From contig JARCOQ010000002.1 of NCBI GenBank assembly GCA_029207755.1, positions 113,695,745 through 113,759,744 on the forward strand: 64,000 nt of DNA. The letters run 5' to 3'. Each line of letters starts with the position of its first letter. The stretch's first letter is position 1. The notes below the pieces were generated by a model. The model was not told the DNA's origin. It searched no databases and saw only the letters and a program-made list of their open reading frames with translations. Positions 21,181 through 31,618 of the stretch are shown one piece after another. This DNA comes from Chamaea fasciata. Its lineage: Eukaryota > Chordata > Aves > Passeriformes > Sylviidae. A program made the position numbers and the translations under genes.

Positions 21181-24100
21181 ACTGTGTAGATTCAATGGCC
21201 TGACACATCAGAGCCACAAAAATATGAAGCTTTAGTAGATACTGAGTCGCAGTGTACTCTAATGCCATCAAGACATGTGGGGGCAGAACCGATTTCCATT
21301 GCCGGGGTGACGGGGGGATCACAGAAACTGACTCTAGTTGAAGCCGAAGTGAGCCTGACCAAGAAGAAGTGGCAGAAAATTCCGATTGTGACCGGCCCAG
21401 AGGCTCCATGTATTCTAGGCATAAACTTCCTCAAGAATGGATATTATAAAGACCCTAAAAGACTCAGATGAGCTTTTGGAATAGCTGCTGTAGAAACAGA
21501 AAACATTAAGCAGTTGAACACCTTGCCGAGACTATCAAAGAACCCATCTGCAGTGAGACTCCTGAAGGTAGAAAAACAACAAGTACCTGTTGCCACCTCG
21601 ACAGTGCACCGTCGGCAGTATCGGACAAATCGGGACGCCGTGATCCCCATCCACAAGATGATCCGTGAGCTGAAGAGCCAAAGGGTGGTCAGCAAAACCC
21701 ACTCACCCTTCAACAGCCCCATCTAGCCTGTGCGCAAGTCTGATAGAGAATAGAAACTGACTGTAAACTATCGTGCATTGAATAAAGTGACTCCACCGCT
21801 GAGCGCTGCTGTGCCGGACATGCTGAAACTTCAGTACGAGCTGGAGTCCAAGGCAGCGAAGTGGTATGCCACTATTGACATTGCCAATGCATTTTTCTCC
21901 ATTCCTCTAGCTGCAGAATGCAGGCCTCAGTTTGCTTTCACCTGAAGAAGCGTGCAGTACACCTGGAACCGGCTGCCCCAAGGATAGAAACACAGCCCCA
22001 CCATCTGCCATAGACTAATCCAAGCTGCACTGGAGAAGAGTGAAGCTCCAGAACATCTACAGTACATCGATGACATCATTGTGTGAAGAAAGACTGCAAC
22101 TGAAGTGTTCAAGAAAAGAGAAAAGATCATCCAGATTTTGCTGAAAGCCGAGTTTGCCATCAAGAAGAGCAAAGTCAAAAGACCTGCCAGAAAGATCCAG
22201 TTCCTGAAAGTAAAGTAGCAAAATAGACGGCGGCAAATCCCCACTGAAGTCATTGATAAGATCACAACAATGTCTCCACCGACCAGCAAAAAAGAAACAC
22301 AAGCTTTCCTAAGAACCATAGGTTTTTAAAGGATGCACATTCCTGAGTACAGTCAAATCGTGAGCCCTCTCTACCTGGTTACCCGCAAAAAAACCAATTT
22401 CCACTGAGGCCCTGAACAGCAACAAGCCTTTGCCCAGATCAAGCAAGAGATTGCTCATGCAGTAGCCCTTGGCCCAGTCAAGACGAGACCAGATGTAAAG
22501 AATGTGCTTTATTCTGCAGCCAGGAACAACGGTTTGTCCTGGAGCCTTTAGCAGAAGGTGCCAGGGGAAACCCGAGGCCGACCACTAAAATTCTAAAGTC
22601 GAAGTTACAGAGGATCTGAAGCCAACTACACTCCCACAGAGAAAAAGATCTTGGCCGCCTATAAAAGAGTTCAAGCCGCCTCAGAAGTGATTGGCACAAA
22701 AGCACAACTCCTCTTGGCACCCCGACTACCAGTGCTGAAGTGGATGTTTAAAAGAAAAGCTCCCTCCACGCACCATGCCACCGATGCCACATGGAGCAAA
22801 TAGACTGCCCTCATCACACAACGTGCCCGTATTGAAAACCCAAATCGCCCTGAGATTTTAGAGATAATTACAAACTGGCCAGAAAGAGAAAACTTCGGTT
22901 TCACAGACGAAGAAGAGCAAGTGACACGAGCTGAAGAAGCTCCTCTATACAACCAACTGCCAACAGAAAAAACACACTACGCCCTTTTCACTGATAGTTC
23001 CTGTCGCATCGTGAGAATAAACCGTAAGTAGAAAGCAGCCGTATAGAGCCCCACACGACAGGTTGCAGAAGCCACTGAAAAAAACGAGAAATCAAGTCAG
23101 CTTGCTAAACTCAAAGCTGTTCAATTAGCCCTTGACATTGCTGAAAGAGAAAAGTAGCCAAAGCTCTACCTCTACACTGATTCGTAGATAGTAGCCAATG
23201 CTCTGTGGGGCTGGCTAGAAAGGTGGAAAAAGGCCAACTGGCAGCATAGAGGAAAACCAATCTGAGCTGCTGATGAATGGAAAGACGTTGCCACTCGTGT
23301 AGAGAAGCTGCCTGTGAAAATCCGCCATGTAGATGCCCATGTTCCCAAAAGTCGAGCTAATGAGAAACACCAAAACAACAAGCAAGTAGATCAGGCTGCC
23401 AAGATAGAAGTGTCAAAAATAGATTTAAATTGGCAACACAAAAGAGAGTTGTTCCTAGCCCGATGGGCCCATGATGCCTCGGGTCATCAGGGCAGAGATG
23501 CCACCTATAAGTGAGCCCGAGACCGAAAGGTAGATTTAACCATAGACAGTATTTCTCAAGTTATCCATGACTGTGAGACATGTGCTGCAATCAAGCAAGC
23601 CAAGCGAGTGAAGCCCTTATAGTATGGTAGGCAGTGATCCAAATATAAATATAGAAAAGCCTGACAGATTAACTACATCACCCTTCCCCAAACCCGCCAG
23701 GGCAAGCGTTATGTGCTAACCATAGTAGAAGCCACCACTAGATAGTTGGAAACCTACCCTGTGCCTCATGCTACTGCCCGGAACACCATCCTGGGCCTAA
23801 AAAAACAAGTCCTGTAGAGACATAGCACCCCTGAGAAAATCGAGTCGGACAATGAGACTCATTTCAAGAATAGTCTTATAAGCACCTAGGCTAGAGAACA
23901 TGGCATTGAGTAGGTGTACCATATTCCTTATCATGCACCAGCGGCCGAGAAAGTTAAACGGTGCAATGGCCTGCTTAAAACTACCTTGAAAGCACTGGGT
24001 GAGAGAACCTTTAAGAATTGAGATACTAATTTAGCAAAGGCCACCTGGTTAGTGAACACTCAAGGTTCCACCAACCGAGCAGGTCCTGCCCAATCTGAGC

Positions 24101-24363
24101 CCTTGCAAAAGACAGACGGAGATAAAGTTCCAGTGGTACACATGAGAAGTATGCTAAGAAAAACTGTTTGAATTAATCCTGCCTCCAGCAAAGACAATCC
24201 CATCCGTGGGGTTGTCTTCGCTCAGGGACCAGGTTGCACCTGGTGAGTGATGCAAAAGAATGAAAAAACCCGATGCATACCTCAAGAAGACCTTGTTTTA
24301 GGGTGAACTACCCATAACAATGTGGCTGCCTCCATATTTGCATATATATATATGTATTTTTAA
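21181..24363 (+). pseudogene. pol: ERV pro-pol, hypermutated
   Basis: Protease, reverse transcriptase (RT), RNase H and integrase are read in the same frame as gag with 30 stops (16 TAG, 12 TGA, 2 TAA) and no visible frameshift over about 1,060 codons; the final TAA is at 24,361. Protease: the active-site triplet at 21,238-21,246 reads D-T-E, not D-T-G. RT: the first catalytic Asp codon is at 21,877, PTICH is near 21,994, and an intact YIDD at 22,063-22,074 is followed within four codons by a TGA. RNase H starts near 22,985 (FTDS). Integrase: the His-His-Cys-Cys zinc site is intact (23470, 23485, 23572, 23581). The first catalytic Asp position reads Asn (23,671), the second is kept (23,848), and the Glu position reads Lys (23,956). 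All these changes fit G-to-A. It cannot encode a working polymerase. Confidence 0.93.
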
Positions 24364-24417
24364 TAGTTAAAACTCAATGTAATATGTTTGTATGAAAAAA
24401 AAATTCGGGGTGGATAA
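24364..24417 (+). promoter_or_regulatory. Pol-to-LTR spacer with candidate polypurine tract
   Basis: Only 54 bp separate the last pol stop from the 3' LTR. The stretch ending GGGGTGGATAA, after a run of A at 24,395-24,403, is the probable polypurine tract that primes plus-strand synthesis. It is interrupted by TTC, so the exact tract is uncertain. An env gene is physically absent and not decayed in place. Confidence 0.7.
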
Positions 24418-25087
24418 TGTTGGAAGTTAGGTTTGTTCCTTCTTTCTCTGGGGAATTTTTTCCCCACGGGTTGCCAAGAGGACCAGGTGTTGAATACTTG
24501 AGAGTGCTTGGCTGAAACAAAGAGATGAACAAAAGGTGGAAGAGGAAGATAACGCAAGTAAAAGACACAGCTTGAGGCAGCTGCGTGCTTTTCTGCTTCC
24601 GGCGTTCGGGAGACGCGTGTCGGCCGCTCCTCGAGAATCTCAGCCGCCGCAAAGCCCGCTGAGCAGAAGCTGCGCCGCTTTTCTGCCTCGCCTTCAAGCT
24701 GCTTCGGCGCTGCTCCTCTTGCTGCAGTGTAACCCTGCACTCCCTGCGCTGCCAGGACATCCTGCCCCTGCCTGCCGGGACACCCTGCCATCCCAGCTAC
24801 CAGCCCAGGACTTTTCCACTGTTCCAGCTTGGTGCTCTGAGAATCCTGCAGGGACACCGAAACCAAACTGCCCTGAGTTTTGTGAAACAAAGCCCTCAAA
24901 GTTCTTAGTACTGTTGTCGTTTGTCATTAATGCTGTAGTTGTTTGGTGGGGGAGAGTTTTTTTTTGTGTTTGTTTGCTTTGTATTACATACTAGTAAAGA
25001 ACTGCCATTCCTATTTCCCAAATCTTTGCCAAAGAGCCTCTGATTGTAATTTTACCTAGCAAATACCTATCTTCCTAAACCAAGACA
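24418..25087 (+). mobile_element. 3' LTR of the ERV, carrying excess G-to-A changes
   Basis: It begins TGTTGGAAGTTAGG and ends CCAAGACA, 670 bp. Against the 5' LTR it has A for G at 14 sites, including three in the first 15 bases. In the 5' LTR version nine of these Gs are followed by G, four by A and one by T. The open frames antisense to both LTRs are coincidental. Confidence 0.95.
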
Positions 25088-25647
25088 CTCAGCCACCTCA
25101 AAGCACGCCGAGCGGAGAACGGCTGTTGCTGGCTGGAGGAGTTTCACTGTGGCCAGAGGGATCCAGTCCTGGGAAATCTACTATCACCAGTTCGGCCTGA
25201 AACCTGAGTTTTCCCTGTCACCTGCGGGAGCTGGTCCAGGCTCTGCCTCGCCTTCGGCTTCTTGGGCGCTGCTCCTCTTGCTGCAGCGTGACCCTGCACC
25301 CCCTGCGCTGCCGGGACATCCTGCCCCTGCCTTCCGAGACACCCTGCCATCCCAGCTACCAGCCCGGGACTTTTCCACTGTTTCAGCTTAGTGCTCTGAA
25401 GATCCTGCAAGGACACTGAAACCAAACTGCCCTGGGTTTTGTGAAACAAAGCCCTCAAGGTTCTTGGTACTGTTGTCATTTGTCATTAATGCTGTAGTTG
25501 TTGTTGGGGGGGGGGAGGTTTTTTTGTGTTTATTTGCTTTGTATTACATACTAGTAAAGAACTGCTATTCCTATTTCCCAAATCTTTGCCAAAGAGCCTC
25601 TGATTGTAATTTTACCTGGAAGATACCTGTCTTCCCAAACCAAGACA
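25088..25647 (+). mobile_element. Solo LTR of the avian ERV, right part
   Basis: It starts with the duplicated CTCAG (25,088-25,092), continues the older LTR interrupted at 18,542, and ends CCAAGACA at 25,647. It has about 130 bp (about 25,115-25,245, including GGAGTTTCACTGTGGCCAGA) that the inserted ERV's LTR lacks, so the two belong to different LTR length variants. The 3' portion (25,250-25,647) matches the inserted LTR closely. Confidence 0.9.
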
Positions 25648-26178
25648 CAAAATTTTGGAGGCCAGGTGAAAACCATAAAAGCAGATGGGATGAGCAGAAG
25701 TGCAGGGACATGGACCGAATTAATTGCTCAGTGAATTCAGCAGATTTCATTTCCTTTTCCGAAAGGGAAATCTTTTCTTTCGAGAAAGGGAATGAAATCT
25801 GGAAATCAGAGGACAAAGGGGAGCAAGCGCTCTGGAGAGCAGATCTGATCCAAAAAGCACGCGAGTGAAAAAGCCTGAAAATTCTGAAAAAAGGCCGATT
25901 TACACCAAATGGCTTGAGACGAAAGGAGCGGCAGTGCAAAGGTGCAACCTTGCCCAAATGACTCCAATTGAAATCCAGAAGCCAGGGAAGACATGCATAG
26001 AAAGAGAGTGGGGAAGAATTGACAGAAATGAAATATCGCCAAAAGAGAAAACCAGAAAACCAGTAAAAAATTCAGAACCTGGGTGAAAACCATAAAAGCG
26101 AATGGGATGAGCAGATGTGCAGGGGCCTGGACTAACGGTTGCCCAGTTATTGCTCATTGAAATCAGCAGATTTCATTG
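25648..26178 (-). repeat. Inverted satellite, right flank and end of the satellite domain
   Basis: One and a part divergent monomers (anchor near 25,940; hairpin near 25,740-25,795) resume directly after the solo LTR. Similarity stops after CAGATTTCATT at about 26,177. No satellite sequence was seen beyond this point to 64,000. Confidence 0.9.
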
Positions 26179-27339
26179 CAACATGCTTTCCTACGTTGGA
26201 AACTCCATAATTGATGTTCTGTGTTGATTTTTTAATTCTTCTTTTTGATTTGACTTTCATCCCTTGTCATGAAATTACATCAGCTTTCTTTCTGTCAGTT
26301 CTGTAGACTTTAAAACTTTTTCATGGGGAATGAACCAAGGGGGAGATGAAAAAAAAAATCGATTCATGGTCACTTAAGGCAGCAGTGTGATTACTGAATA
26401 CATGAACAGACAATATTCAGCATCATTTAATTTAAAGAAAAAAAAAAGCAAAGCAAACCTGCGGGAGGAAATGTTTGATGAGAATATAGGCAGCCACTAT
26501 GGAAAGGTGAAAGCACAGCAGAGAAAACCTCCACATCTATCATCCTATACTATTAGGGTTTGAATGTGTTTTGGTGCAGCTAAAGCAGTTTGTGACGTGG
26601 GTTTGCTGTTCCATTTGTGCTGCCCTATTGAACTCGCTTCCAAAGTGGGATTATAAAGATATTTTTGTGCAGAATAAGCACAGTGAGAAGTACAAAATGG
26701 TCTGCCTAATAGCCTATGGCTATTTCCACCCTTAAACTCTGGAGGACACTTGTAAGAGTCCCTGTGGATGCTGTCAGAAACAAATCAGTCTTTTGTTCAT
26801 TCCTTAGAAAGTGCTGGTTCACAACTGTTCTACCTGAATCTGGAATTAGGACAGCCCATTGTAGCTCCATCAGGTTGCTGTGGGTTTTTTCCAAGTGGCA
26901 GGAAATAATTTGGGTAACCTGGTAGTGCCATATGTAAGGGAAATGCTGTGCAGCAGTCGATTCAGCACCTGCCCTTACAATTTCCTCTTTTTTTACATTC
27001 TTCCACTTCCCTTTCAGAGTGTGTGTATAGAGGAATGTTTGCTTTTAACATCTATTAAAATCTAGTAGGTTTTTTTAGCAAAAAAAAATAGTCTGTGGGG
27101 GTTTTATAAATAACCTTAGTCCCAGGTATTGTGGGAGGCACATTTCCTGTCTTTATGGACAGGAATGTAAGCTCCTGAAAGGCTTGTGATAGAGATCTTT
27201 TGATTAAAACCCAAATAAGAATCCCCACAGTCCCTAGCTGACAACCCTGCCTTGCAAGGAAAGGAATTCCAGATGGTGCAGGTTTTTCTGAGCATAAAGT
27301 TCAGTCACAACTTTGTTGGGTCTAACAATTCTTTCAAGA
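26179..27339. other. Non-repetitive flank, no gene seen
   Basis: A+T-rich sequence with no recognised repeat or coding signal. Open frames are below 70 codons and look random. It is the first unique sequence beyond the satellite. Confidence 0.6.
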
Positions 27340-27530
27340 GTTTCTTCACAGAAAGGTTTGTTAAATATAGGAAGGGGCTACCCAGGGAGGTTTGGAGTGC
27401 CCATTTTGGGAGCTGCCCAAGGCCCGAACGTGGCACTCAGTGCTCTGGGCTGGGGACAAGGTGTGGATGGGTGACAGCTTGGACTTGATGGGCTGGGAGG
27501 ACTTTTCCAACCTAAATCATTCTGTGAATG
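27340..27530 (+). mobile_element. CR1 LINE 3' fragment
   Basis: It has the CR1 3'-end pattern: GGAAGGGGCTACCCAGGGAG, then CACTCAGTGCTCTGGGCTGG, then GACTTTTCCAACCTAAATCA and ATTCTGTG. It is 5'-truncated, as almost all avian CR1 copies are. The tail type with GCTCTGGGCTGGGGACAAGG is shared with 58,090-58,605 (same strand) and 41,185-41,385 (opposite strand). Confidence 0.88.
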
Positions 27531-27884
27531 CTCTACTTTGTGTCCTACTAGACACAATAAATCCTAAAAAATCCTACTATTTGCTTTCCTGAACATCCCA
27601 ATATTTAGGTGATTGAGGTCAGGCAAAGCTGCCGGTTGGTTTGCCCTGCGGTGCCCATTTGTGGCCATGAGGCTTTCTAAGGCTCAAATAAATTTTAGTT
27701 TTTCACTGACTTTTTCAGTTTAACAATTGCCTGAGAAAAATCTAGGCAAAAATATTTTCCCAAGTCAAGGCTGGAGATCAAATTTAGTAGAAGGTTAGTT
27801 TTGAGATGATTTTGTACTCAGTTCTGGTTCAGGCTCAGCTATTTCTGTAAGTTATTCAAATTAAAGCAGTAAATCCTGTACTTC
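27531..27884. other. Non-coding spacer
   Basis: A+T-rich sequence with no recognised element between two CR1 fragments. Confidence 0.5.
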
Positions 27885-28330
27885 GTAAAACCACAGAATG
27901 GTTTGGGTTGGAAGGGACCTTAAAGCTGATCCAACTCCACCCCCTTCCATGGGCAGGGACACCTTCCACTGTCCCAGGCTGCTCCAAGCCCCAGTGTCCA
28001 ACCTGGCCTTGGACACTGCCAGGGATCCAGGGGCAGCCACAGCTGCTCTGGGCACCCTGTGCCAGGGCCTGCCCACCCTCCCAGGGAACAATTCCTGCCC
28101 AAGATCTTATTTAACCCCACTCTCAGTTTGAAGCCATTCCCTGGGTCCTGTCCCTCCAGCTCTTGGAAATTGTCTCTCTCCAGGTTCCCTGGGGCTCCTT
28201 CAGGCCCTGCAAGGCCACCCTGAGCTCAGCCCAAAGCTTCTCCTGTCCAGGCTGAACAATCCCAGCTGTGCCAGCCTTTCCTCCCAGCAGAGCTGCTCCA
28301 TCCCTCTGCTCATCCTGGTACTTCCTCAGA
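27885..28330 (-). mobile_element. CR1 LINE 3' fragment
   Basis: Read on the + strand it begins CCACAGAATGGTTTGGGTTG and runs through GCAGGGACACCTTCCACTGT to the upstream CR1 3'-UTR/ORF2-end region (CTTCTCCTGTCCAGGCTGAA near 28,240). About 445 bp, one of the longer copies here. Open frames across it are not genes. Confidence 0.92.
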
Positions 28331-30028
28331 CCTGAGGAGCTCAGGTGATGCTTTAAGTGCTTCTTGAAGTTGTGGTGTCCACCTCTGCTCCATGGGACAG
28401 AGGGAATTGCTACAGGAACTTCTCCCTTGCTGCAATACAGCGAGTGCTTCCCTTAAATGAGAGCATCTGCACTAAACCGCACTTTCTGTGGTCTCCAGAC
28501 CAACCCAGCAGAACCACAGGCTGCAGAAGTGGGTTCTCATGCTGCCTGCTCTGGTGTGAATGGTGTCCATGTCCTTCCTCCCCACTGGGATCCAAATTCC
28601 AGAGCTCTGCACCACTGAGCGTGGCAGGCAAGGGCCTCCCCTGCATTCCTGACAAAGCAGCTCAAACCAGAAACAAATACTGAGCGTTACCAGTGAAGAT
28701 AAAGCAGGGCTTTTTGAGATCACATTTATTTAGTTTTCCCTCATTTAATTGTCACTTTTTGAACAAAGACACAGGATCAGCAGCAGCTGTCTGGCTCTCT
28801 GCGCCTTGGCCTTCACTCTGTGCTGCAGTGTGTGCTCCGAGCCAGATGTTAAAATTCAGCTCACTTGGAGGAGGTCTTGATTTAATCAGCGTGGGGTAGA
28901 GAAAACAATGCTGTAATGCTGATAGAAAAGGTCGCTTGTCTGAGAGGAGAGCAGCTTGCCCTGGGTTTTCCATCCCCTCCACCCCGGGGACGCTACAGCC
29001 GCAGCTGCAATGCCATGGAGCCAGGCTGTAATGTTTGGGAAGTGGCTTTGATTTTGGGACTTCCAGGAAGCCATCCTGGTGTTTTCTGGTGTTGACATGT
29101 GGCTTCCAGACCCTCAAATCTAATGCACGTTATGAAAATGCCTAAGTGTTGGATTTAAACCATATTTTAATAATTTGGCCACCTGTACAATATCCTAATA
29201 ACCTTAGAAGAACTTGAGATCCTCTGTAAAATTATTCATAGCAGATGTTAAATCTTTGGTGTATTCTACACATTTACACACTGGGGGACAGACACTAAAC
29301 ATTGCCCTCACAAAAATAACCCGAAACACATTTATTTCAAAGAATTAGAGTGGGTCATAGCAGGAAGTGGATGCAGGAAGCTCCATCTATTATTGTGGTT
29401 TGTTTTAAAGGTGTGCTTCAAGTGAGAGGATTAAAAAAAGTTTTAGTCTTTTCTACAGTTGGACAAAATTATTTGAGTGTTTAGAAGATAAAAAAGACGT
29501 TTATTATATACATTTTGTTCCAGTAAGTTTCTCAGCTGTTATTTTTCTGGCCCAGCTTTCTCATATATATATATATTTTAATACACTGTAACTCTCCAGC
29601 TTTAAAGATGTCATTACAGGGCACTAAATCCTAAGTGCCAAACCTGTTCTCTAATGGTTGAAAAATTACCCTCTTGGTCAGAACTTGAGAGCCAGAAATG
29701 CAAAACCTGCTGGAAAAAGGCAAACATCCTCCTCTGATGTGACTGGGCAACAAATCTCTTCAAGAAGCCAAGTGAATTAGCTTTTAAAGAGCTTTTAAAG
29801 ATGGCAAGCAAATGCATAGATATATATATGTTTGTATATATATAAATATAGTCTCCATTGCCATGGGTAGGTCCAAGTGTAGTAGCTGTGAGTTGATTCT
29901 AGAATCAATTTTTAAAAACTGAGTATGTTTGGGGGATTTTTTAGTTGCCTCCTGAGGATTTCATTTACCCTTTAACTATGAAAGCTGGATTTTCTTAGTG
30001 ATGAAAAGGTCTGGCAGTCATGGAATCA
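28331..30028. other. Non-coding stretch with a short AT microsatellite
   Basis: No repeat family or coding exon was recognised. There are short (TA)n tracts at about 29,564-29,580 and 29,818-29,853. The open frame at 28,357-28,683 and overlapping antisense frames have no recognisable domain. Confidence 0.5.
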
Positions 30029-30240
30029 CGGTCACAGAATGGTTTGGGTTGGAAGTGATCTTAAAAATCATCCAGTGCCACCCCTGCCACGGGCAAGGAC
30101 ACCTTCCACTGTCCCAGGTTGCTCTACACCCCAGTGTCCAACCTGGCCTTGGGCACTTCAAGGGATCCAGGGGCAGCCACAGCAAATCTGGGCACCCTGT
30201 GCCAGGGTCTCCCCACCCCCACAGGGAAGAATTTCTTCCT
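30029..30240 (-). mobile_element. CR1 LINE 3' fragment
   Basis: GTCACAGAATGGTTTGGGTT through GGACACCTTCCACTGTCCCA to GGGAAGAATTTCTTCC; same tail type as 27,885-28,330. Confidence 0.92.
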
Positions 30241-30324
30241 AAAGTCACCACATTTTCAAGAGACCACTGGTTGCAGGGGACTTCAACTTTGCCTCTGTTC
30301 AAAGACTATTTGGTCATAACCTTT

Positions 30325-30424
30325 GGACAACCCAGGTCTGACTGGGTTGGATTTCTAACATTCATTGGACTTTGATGATTGTAGTGGGTCCCTTCCAACA
30401 CTGAATATTCTGTGATTCTGTGAA
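30325..30424 (+). mobile_element. CR1 LINE tail, second subfamily
   Basis: A short 3' tail (GTGGGTCCCTTCCAACACTG, then ATATTCTGTGATTCTGTG) in the opposite orientation to the fragment 85 bp upstream, so the two make an outward inverted pair. Confidence 0.8.
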
Positions 30425-31229
30425 CTAAGTCACAAGTGGGACATGAAAAGGCAGTTGCTCAGCCTTGGCCCAGAGTTGTGTTTTCCTTAAAGAACAGACT
30501 GGAATATTCTAGAGACTCTGGACTAACTAAAATGAGGAGGTTTTCTACATTTTCTGAACATGAAATAGGAACATTACTCAGGGAATTCCTGCCTGGTGTG
30601 TTTAGGGGTTGCCATTGAAAAATTGGCTTAGGGAGTGAAAAGTCTGAGTTCCTCTGCTGCTGGAGCTCATAAAGATACACCCGGCTGGTTTTTCCAGCTG
30701 CAGGTGTAGTGTCAGCCTGGATGTGACCTCTCTGTTTCTGCCAGAGAACAGATCATGAGTGTTACACAGGAAAAAAAAATCTGCAGATGGTGACATGGAC
30801 AGGACAAATTTTCCTCTTTTATCATAAATCAATGCAAGATTTTGTGATGATTAAAATAAAACTGCATCATCCTGCAGCTTTGTGGTGCGTGTGATGATGT
30901 TGAAATAAGTGATACTCACTGCTTTATCCTGAAATAAGCTAAAACTCATCCCAATGGCTTTTTATTTTTGTTCCAATTTATGGTTGTATGTGTATATATG
31001 AACTTAAATAATCACTCAGAGATTTTTGACATGCAAATATTGATTTACTGAGTTGCTGAGATTGTATCAAGAGGCCTTTGAACACTGACAGCGTCTTTTT
31101 TTTTGTGAAATAACTGTTATTTTTCATTTGAAGGCTGGTTTATTTAGCCAGGTAGAGCATCACAAGCAATAACCGAGGTGTCTATTTTGATTTTCTGGCT
31201 ATATAGCTCAGCATTAAAGGTGTTTCTTA
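30425..31229. other. Non-coding stretch
   Basis: No recognisable repeat or exon. It is A+T-rich toward 31,000-31,200. Confidence 0.5.
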
Positions 31230-31618
31230 GGACTTGGCATTAAAGATTCCTGAAGAAGAAAAGCCTTTGGGAACATCCAACTTCTGCCTTCCAGTACCTG
31301 GAGGAGATGACAAGAAAGGTGGAGAGGGACTTTTTACAAGAGCCTGGAGTGACAGGACAAGGGGGAATGGCTTCAAAGTGACCGAGGGCAGGATTGGATT
31401 AAATGTTAGGAAGGAATTTTTCCCTGGGAGGGTGGGCAGGCCCTGGCATAGCGTGCCCAGAGAAGCTGTGGCTGCTCCTGGATCCCTGGCAGTGCCCAAG
31501 GCCAGGTTGGACATTGGGGCTTGGAGCAGCCTGGGAGAGTGGAAGGTGTCCCTGCCCATGGATGGAGCTGGATGATTTTTAAGGTCCCTTCCAACCCAAA
31601 CTATTCCATGACTCTAAA
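31230..31618 (+). mobile_element. CR1 LINE 3' fragment
   Basis: CTTCCAGTACCTGGAGGAGA, GACAGGACAAGGGGGAATGG, GCCCAGAGAAGCTGTGG and CCCTTCCAACCCAAACTATT in the standard CR1 order. About 390 bp. The 113-codon open frame through it is coincidental. Confidence 0.93.

Larger units (their letters stand above)
18543..25087 (+). mobile_element. Full-length, env-less, hypermutated endogenous retrovirus
   Basis: This 6,545-bp element has two LTRs of 669 and 670 bp (TGTT...GACA), a primer-binding site, a gag and pro-pol region in a single frame, and a 3' LTR starting 54 bp after the last pol stop, leaving no room for env. It is flanked by CTCAG on both sides. The reading frame has 39 stops between 19,339 and 24,361 but no visible frameshift, so point changes and not indels disabled it. 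The element is non-coding today. The 5-bp duplication and a PTICH motif in reverse transcriptase suggest the class III/ERVL-like group; class II (ERVK) remains possible. It sits inside an older LTR of its own family. Confidence 0.95.

Noticed and set aside
24364..24417. Remnant env gene
   Set aside because: Only 54 bp lie between the pol stop and the 3' LTR, so no env remnant fits.
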